The position numbers and the translations under genes were made by a program. From assembly GCA_026387995.1 (NCBI GenBank), contig JAPLKQ010000205.1, forward strand, positions 1 through 5,423: a stretch of 5,423 nt of DNA. The letters are read 5' to 3'. The notes beneath the pieces were generated by a model, which saw only the letters and a list, made by a program, of their open reading frames with translations, did not search any database and was not told where the DNA came from. Position 1 is the first letter of the stretch, and each line of letters begins with the position of its first letter. Source of the DNA: Bacillota bacterium. Lineage in GTDB: Bacteria; Bacillota_I; Bacilli_A; RFN20; CAG-826. This document shows positions 1-3,949 of this stretch, piece by piece.

Positions 1-2
1 AC

Positions 3-827
3 CACGCCGAAATTTTAGCGAAGCAAGGCGTCCGTTTCATGCTGGCCCCCGGGACCTGCTCGTGGAACTCCATTACCGGAAGAACCCAAGACATGTTAGA
101 AACGATCCATCAGGCGGCGCACGCCGCCATTCGTTATCAAGGGCTGGGCGTGCTCGTGACTGACTGGGGCGACAATGGCCACGTCCAACCGGCGACTATC
201 AGTTTACCCGGCATCGTTTATGGCGGGATCGAGATGTGGGCCGCACCGAGCGGAGCGTACCTACAGATGGTCGACTATTTGAACGAAGTCGTTTTCGAAG
301 ACCAATCTCATCAAATGGCGGAAATCCTGCTGGACCTTGGACGCTATAACCGACATCATCCAGAATATCGTCATAATGCCACACCGATTGCCGATGCCTT
401 CATGGCGGCATACGCCGCGATGCAAACCCCAACCCCAGGAGCGACCTATCTCGGGATGCTGGCCAATCACATTTGGGCCCAACCCAAACGTTATGAGGTT
501 TTAATGGCGGATATCAATGGCATCGAAAAACGCTTGAAATCCGTCACATTATCGGGTCACGAGAATAAAGCTCGCCTCGTCGAATTACGAGAAGCCATCG
601 CCTTATTGAAGGCCTTCATTACCAGCATGACCATTGCCGGTCCTTTATGGTCGCCCAGCAAGAAAAAAGTATTAGTCAAAGACTTGATGAAGCAATGGCC
701 GAAGCGGATTGCCAACCACCAGAAAATCTGGAAATCGCATAATCGTCCTGAAGGTCTTGAGGATAGCTTACGCGGCCTACAGATGCTCGCCATGGTGGTC
801 GCCGACGCCGCAAAATCTATCAAGTAG
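3..827 (+). CDS. GH20 beta-N-acetylhexosaminidase-like protein, C-terminal part (5' partial)
   Basis: The frame is open from base 3 and ends at TAG (825-827), giving 274 visible residues. The ATG at base 39 is internal, because the family motif around it continues upstream (RFMLAPGTCSWNS). Visible motifs match the C-terminal half of the GH20 catalytic barrel: PGTCSWNSITGR at residues 16-27, then TDWGDNGH near residues 53-60, then an SLPGIVYGGIEMW strand. In GH20 enzymes the tryptophans of these motifs line the pocket holding the N-acetylhexosamine. The catalytic Asp-Glu pair lies earlier in the chain and is outside the window, so activity cannot be judged. The last ~150 residues are mostly helical and charged, without a recognised domain. 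There is no sign of a frameshift. The expected role is release of terminal GlcNAc or GalNAc from glycans. Its location in the cell is unknown because the N-terminus is missing. The Mbeg1-like gene follows after 29 bases, suggesting cotranscription. Confidence 0.85.
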   Translation, partial: HAEILAKQGVRFMLAPGTCSWNSITGRTQDMLETIHQAAHAAIRYQGLGVLVTDWGDNGHVQPATISLPGIVYGGIEMWAAPSGAYLQMVDYLNEVVFEDQSHQMAEILLDLGRYNRHHPEYRHNATPIADAFMAAYAAMQTPTPGATYLGMLANHIWAQPKRYEVLMADINGIEKRLKSVTLSGHENKARLVELREAIALLKAFITSMTIAGPLWSPSKKKVLVKDLMKQWPKRIANHQKIWKSHNRPEGLEDSLRGLQMLAMVVADAAKSIK

Positions 828-856
828 AAACAACTTTCAAGAGAGGAAGGACACTC

Positions 857-1948
857 ATGATTAATTTTGTCGATTACGTCAAATACACGAGCGAGCCCTT
901 ATCTCTTCAAAACTTTACCGACGTCGACGCACTCGTTTTAAGCCAACTTGCCTATATGAAGTTTGATAACATCAAAGACGGCCTGATGCTTTCGGAAATG
1001 AAAGGCAAATTCGTCGACTTGATCAAAGGAACGCGGGTGGCCGAGAAAAATTATGAGTTGCTGACGTATCTCGTAAAGAATCCGCGGTTTGCCTCGATTC
1101 GGGTTACCCGTTACGTCAATGACTTCAACTGGCTCGCGGTCAAACAACTGTCCGCGGTGACTTTCATTATCGATAAACGCTTTATCTATGTGGCTTTTCG
1201 GGGAACGGACGGAACTATCGTCGGCTGGGAAGAAGACTTGAATATGGCGTTCATGGACGAAGTACCCGCGCAAGCTCAAGCCGCGGAATACTTAACTGCC
1301 GTCGCTAAAAAATACTGGTTATCGCAAATCATCGTTGGCGGGCACTCGAAAGGCGGCAATCTTGCCGTTTTCGCCAGCATGAAACAAAACCCGAAAACAT
1401 TAAAGAGAATCGTCAAAATCTATAACTTTGACGGACCGGAATTCAAACAAGACGTCTGCGATTTACCGGAATATCAAGCCATTCAGCCCAAAGTGATCAA
1501 AATCGTTCCCGAATCCAGCATCATCGGGATGTTGCTTCAACGCACCGATCATTTCCAAGTCGTGAAAGCGGAAGGCGCTTTATTCTTCCAGCACGACTTA
1601 TATAATTGGACCATCGACGAAAATACCGGTGATTTTGTCCGTCTCAAAGAACTGAGCAAGGCTTCCAAGAACATCAAGAGTTCACTTTATGACTGGCTGA
1701 ATAAATTTAATAATGACGAACGGCAGATTATCATCGATAATTTATTCGATATTTTGAACGCCACCGAATGCACGACCTTCAGCGAATTTGTCAAAAATTG
1801 GAAAAATAACGTGACGAAATTGATTGCTCAATACGAAAACACCGATGACAACACAAAAGAACTCCTTAAAAAGTCGCTAGCGACATTAGCGAAATACTTG
1901 GCCATCAGTTACCTGCCGAAAAAGCACAAAGAAAAAGAAGAAAAATAA
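857..1948 (+). CDS. Mbeg1-like (DUF2974) alpha/beta hydrolase, lipase-like
   Basis: This is a complete 363-residue protein. The start is supported by GAGGAAGG at 843-850, six bases before ATG. It resembles the bacterial Mbeg1-like/DUF2974 family, which has an alpha/beta hydrolase fold related to class 3 lipases. Visible landmarks are: a beta strand ending in FRGTDGT (residues 114-120), the usual oxyanion-side FRGT motif of such lipases; GGHSKGGN with the nucleophile elbow Ser164; an FDGPEF segment at 191-196 carrying Asp192, corresponding to the conserved DGPGF-type motif; and QHDLYNW with His246, the likely catalytic histidine. The N-terminus (LQNFTDVDALVLSQLAYMKFD) is also typical of the family. 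There is no signal peptide or membrane segment, so it is probably cytoplasmic. The C-terminus is lysine and glutamate rich. The substrate is unknown; ester or lipid hydrolysis is inferred from the fold. It lies 29 bases after the GH20 gene with no visible terminator or clear promoter between, so it is probably the second gene of that operon. Confidence 0.85.
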   Translation: MINFVDYVKYTSEPLSLQNFTDVDALVLSQLAYMKFDNIKDGLMLSEMKGKFVDLIKGTRVAEKNYELLTYLVKNPRFASIRVTRYVNDFNWLAVKQLSAVTFIIDKRFIYVAFRGTDGTIVGWEEDLNMAFMDEVPAQAQAAEYLTAVAKKYWLSQIIVGGHSKGGNLAVFASMKQNPKTLKRIVKIYNFDGPEFKQDVCDLPEYQAIQPKVIKIVPESSIIGMLLQRTDHFQVVKAEGALFFQHDLYNWTIDENTGDFVRLKELSKASKNIKSSLYDWLNKFNNDERQIIIDNLFDILNATECTTFSEFVKNWKNNVTKLIAQYENTDDNTKELLKKSLATLAKYLAISYLPKKHKEKEEK

Positions 1949-1962
1949 AAGGCTATAAAAAG

Positions 1963-1989
1963 AAAAGCCGGCTTAGATGCCGACTTTTT
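1963..1989. terminator. Bidirectional intrinsic terminator shared by convergent genes
   Basis: Ten-base arms at 1963-1972 (AAAAGCCGGC) and 1979-1988 (GCCGACTTTT) enclose a six-base loop. The plus transcript has one C-A mismatch and then a T-rich tail (TTTTTGTTTGG). On the minus transcript the same position becomes a U-G pair, giving an unbroken stem, followed by CTTTTCTTTTT. It sits 14 bases after the stop of the Mbeg1-like gene. It also overlaps the 3' end of the minus-strand membrane-protein gene, whose TAA stop lies in the loop. Confidence 0.75.
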
Positions 1990-2359
1990 GTTTGGTTTTG
2001 ATAAGGACGAGGATATGGACCACGATGAGCGAAATGACGCTCCCGGTCAAGCCCACCAGGATGACCATGGTCGGGACTAATCCGGAGAGACCCGGGAATA
2101 GATTGAAGAGCGACATGACGATTTCGGAAAGCATCGCCAACACTAGCACAATGAAGGAAGGCAAGTAGGCATAGAGCCATTTTTTCTTGGACCAACGATA
2201 AACGCCATAGGAGATGCCGAGAAGTGCGGCGGCGCTGGCAGAAGCGTAGCCGAGAACGGTGAAAGCAAAGGTCCAGCCAAAGGAAATAAATAACACCGTC
2301 AGTAATGTGATGTTTAATAAAGCAATGATGCCAACGACGATCGTTATGATTTTTTTCAT
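1973..2359 (-). CDS. Small four-helix integral membrane protein of unknown function
   Basis: This is a complete 128-residue protein on the minus strand, running from ATG at 2359-2357 to TAA at 1975-1973. The start is supported by AAGGTGAG (2370-2363), with seven bases between AAGG and ATG. I do not recognise the family. Four hydrophobic segments are visible at about residues 4-27, 30-54, 64-88 and 94-120. Positive charges sit at the N-terminus (MKK), in the loop between helices 2 and 3 (RWSKKK) and at the C-terminus (KTKQK). By the positive-inside rule both termini and the central loop face the cytoplasm. There are no catalytic motifs and almost no charged residues within the helices. Proline and glycine in FPGLSGLVP mark the turn between helices 3 and 4. 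The gene converges on the Mbeg1-like gene and is divergent from the acyltransferase gene, so it is probably transcribed alone. Overlapping open frames on the other strand lack this coherent topology and ribosome site. Confidence 0.8.
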   Translation of the reverse strand: MKKIITIVVGIIALLNITLLTVLFISFGWTFAFTVLGYASASAAALLGISYGVYRWSKKKWLYAYLPSFIVLVLAMLSEIVMSLFNLFPGLSGLVPTMVILVGLTGSVISLIVVHILVLIKTKQKVGI

Positions 2360-2362
2360 ATT

Positions 2363-2383
2363 CTCACCTTTATATACATTATA
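2363..2383 (-). promoter_or_regulatory. Candidate -10 and ribosome site of the membrane-protein gene
   Basis: On the minus strand, TATAAT (2383-2378) is followed by AAGGTGAG (2370-2363) and ATG at 2359. A transcript beginning about seven bases after the hexamer would have a leader of roughly a dozen bases, just long enough to contain the ribosome site. No good -35 is seen at 16-18 bases upstream (TCGAAT is the nearest candidate), so the promoter part is tentative while the ribosome site is clear. Confidence 0.45.
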
Positions 2384-2466
2384 TAACGCTATGACAATAA
2401 TTCGAGTGTAAAATTGCGGCGTTTTCCGAGTCTATAAAATAAAATAAGTGCTTAAATTTAGCGGTA

Positions 2467-2475
2467 TGTTATGAT
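2467..2475 (+). promoter_or_regulatory. Extended -10 promoter of the acyltransferase gene
   Basis: TGTTATGAT matches the extended -10 pattern TGnTATnAT and lies 40 bases before the ATG at 2516. No convincing -35 hexamer lies 16-18 bases upstream; the area is simply AT-rich (AATAAGTGCTTAAATTTA). This fits promoters in which the TGn element compensates for a weak -35. The strong ribosome site AAAGGGAG (2503-2510) follows, five bases before the start codon. Confidence 0.5.
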
Positions 2476-2515
2476 AAGAAAAAGTAAAGCCAAAATATTC
2501 TAAAGGGAGAAAATA

Positions 2516-3787
2516 ATGAAAATCAGCGATATCGTCCCGATGACACTGGAAGAAGTTAACAAATTAGAACGTTTCGATATGGTGGAATTACCGCGTAAAG
2601 CCAAGTGGTTTTTACGCCCGGTTTCTTGGTTACTGGCTTTTCCTGAAGTATGGGAGTGCCACACCAAAGTCAGAAAGCATGGGATGAAAGGCCTCAAAGG
2701 CGGTTATCTCTTGCTCTGTAACCATAATAGCTTCCTTGATTTTAAAGTCGCGACCAAAGCCATCTTCCCGCGCAGCGCGAACTATGTGGTGGCGATCGAT
2801 GGGTTCATCAATCGTGAGAACCTCTTACGTAACGTCGGCTGCATCTGCAAACGGAAATTCATTTCCGATATCGGCATTGTCAAACAAATTAGATATAGCG
2901 TCACGAAAAACCATTACATCTGCGCCCTTTATCCGGAAGCCCGTTATTCCCTCGTTGGCACGACCGCGATTCTTCCTGATAGTTTAGGCAAAATGGTTAA
3001 ACTCTTTAAATTCCCCGTGGCCACGCTTATTTGCCATGGCGATCACCTCCGTCAACCGGTGTGGAACTTACACAAGCGCAAAGTACGGACCAGCGCCGAT
3101 ATGACGTTTCTATTTTCCCCAGAAGACATCGATAAATTAAGCGTTGACGAAATCAACGCCAAGATCCGTGAAGCCTTCTATTACGATGATTACAAATACC
3201 AAGTCGACAATAATATCATCATCGATTATAAAGACCGCGCGAAAGGCCTTCATAAGATGCTCTATATCTGCCCGAATTGCGGCAGCGAACACGATATGCA
3301 CAGCGACGGAAACAAGCTCTGGTGCGACCATTGCCACAAGACTTATGAAATGGACACGCTCGGAAGACTGAAAGCCACTGAAGGCAAAACCGAATTTGAA
3401 CATATCCCCGATTGGTTTGAATGGGAAAGAGTCCAAGTCCATAAAGAAATCGAATCCGGCAAGTACCGCGAGGAAATGGAAGTGGACATCGATAGTTTAC
3501 CTAATAGCACCGGCTTCTATCGTCTCGGCAAAGGCACTCTTCTTCATGATGAAACGGGTTTCCACTTACGTGCCATTATTGACGGCACTGAATTTAAAGC
3601 CGAAAAGAATCCTTTGGAAAATTATGGCGTCCATGTCGAATATGATTATTTTGGTAAAGGCGACGGCTTTAGCTTTTCCTATCCGAACGATACCTATTAT
3701 TTATTCCCGACCAATAAACGCTACAACGTGACCAAAATCCATTTTGCGGTTGAAGAATTGTACAAAATAAAATCCAAAGCCCTATAA
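2516..3787 (+). CDS. PlsC-like acyltransferase fused to a zinc ribbon and a C-terminal domain of unknown function
   Basis: This is a complete 423-residue protein with AAAGGGAG at 2503-2510. The first ~230 residues belong to the PlsC/LPLAT superfamily, which transfers acyl groups to lysophosphatidic acid or other glycerolipids. The HX4D catalytic motif is seen as NHNSFLD (His70, Asp75). YPEAR (139-143) stands where the family usually has FPEGTR, the acceptor-binding block. Residues 29-44 (AKWFLRPVSWLLAFPE) may be a membrane-associating amphipathic or hydrophobic stretch. Next comes a four-cysteine zinc ribbon, CPNC (Cys252, Cys255) and CDHC (Cys270, Cys273). A ~150-residue C-terminal region rich in aromatic and acidic residues follows; I do not recognise it and it looks like a beta-rich domain. 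Classical PlsC proteins are about 240 residues, so the last ~170 are an addition. I recall similar long proteins annotated as 1-acylglycerol-3-phosphate acyltransferases in Firmicutes, but the acceptor of this subfamily is not known to me. It has its own promoter and is probably monocistronic. Confidence 0.82.
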   Translation: MKISDIVPMTLEEVNKLERFDMVELPRKAKWFLRPVSWLLAFPEVWECHTKVRKHGMKGLKGGYLLLCNHNSFLDFKVATKAIFPRSANYVVAIDGFINRENLLRNVGCICKRKFISDIGIVKQIRYSVTKNHYICALYPEARYSLVGTTAILPDSLGKMVKLFKFPVATLICHGDHLRQPVWNLHKRKVRTSADMTFLFSPEDIDKLSVDEINAKIREAFYYDDYKYQVDNNIIIDYKDRAKGLHKMLYICPNCGSEHDMHSDGNKLWCDHCHKTYEMDTLGRLKATEGKTEFEHIPDWFEWERVQVHKEIESGKYREEMEVDIDSLPNSTGFYRLGKGTLLHDETGFHLRAIIDGTEFKAEKNPLENYGVHVEYDYFGKGDGFSFSYPNDTYYLFPTNKRYNVTKIHFAVEELYKIKSKAL

Positions 3788-3805
3788 ACTGCGCCCTGCT
3801 TAATG

Positions 3806-3855
3806 TTTGATTAATTTATTAACTAATTTTTATGTGTTATTAATCAAATTAATAA
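3806..3855. repeat. Overlapping AT-rich inverted repeats in the spacer before the lipoprotein gene
   Basis: A perfect 10-base inverted repeat, TTTGATTAAT (3806-3815) and ATTAATCAAA (3839-3848), flanks a 23-base spacer. A second stem overlaps it: TTATTAA (3837-3843) and TTAATAA (3849-3855) with a five-base loop. Each side also contains a small dyad, TTAAT-TT-ATTAA (3811-3822) and TTAAT-CAA-ATTAA (3840-3852), with centres about 30 bases apart. T-rich sequence follows. It could be a weak AT-only terminator for the acyltransferase gene, an operator pair, or an AT-rich UP-like element for the next promoter. Chance in AT-rich DNA is a real possibility. Confidence 0.45.
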
Positions 3856-3872
3856 TTGCTGTTGTTTTATTT

Positions 3873-3881
3873 TGGTATAAT
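3873..3881 (+). promoter_or_regulatory. Extended -10 promoter of the lipoprotein gene
   Basis: TGGTATAAT is a perfect extended -10 (TGn plus TATAAT). It would place the transcript start near 3888 and give a leader of about 60 bases before the ATG at 3950. The best -35 candidates (TTGCTG at 3856-3861) are spaced wrongly, only 14 bases away, so recognition probably relies on the TGn element and the AT-rich upstream DNA. Confidence 0.6.
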
Positions 3882-3933
3882 GTTTTTGCCTATTCAGATA
3901 TCTTTTTATCTTCCTTAACCACTTCAATCATAT

Positions 3934-3940
3934 AAAGGAG
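3934..3940 (+). promoter_or_regulatory. Ribosome binding site fixing the lipoprotein start
   Basis: AAAGGAG is nine bases before ATG at 3950. It settles the start of the long open frame, since translation from this ATG immediately gives a basic n-region, a hydrophobic core and a lipobox. Confidence 0.75.
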
Positions 3941-3949
3941 AAACGCTTT

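Noticed and set aside
39..41. ATG at 39 as the start of the GH20 gene
   Set aside because: The frame is open to the window edge, and the conserved PGTxSW region continues upstream of this Met. No ribosome site precedes it, and the catalytic half of the enzyme would be missing.
938..1279. Open frames antisense or out of phase within the GH20, Mbeg1-like, acyltransferase and lipoprotein genes
   Set aside because: They lack ribosome sites and coherent domains, and lie wholly inside genes with clear family motifs in another frame.
2368..2396. TTGTCA-17-TATAAA on the minus strand as promoter of the membrane-protein gene
   Set aside because: Its -10 would overlap the ribosome binding site, so the transcript would begin at or after it. 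TATAAT at 2383-2378 leaves a usable leader.
857..3787. Mollicute-type code 4 (TGA read as Trp), considered because of the lineage impression
   Set aside because: All genes read through without in-frame TGA and use TGG for Trp. The stops seen are TAA and TAG only, which is compatible with code 4 but gives no positive evidence for it.
3788..3949. Riboswitch or small RNA in the spacer before the lipoprotein gene
   Set aside because: No GC-containing stems or recognisable riboswitch core were seen. Only AT-rich dyads, a promoter and a roughly 60-base leader are present.
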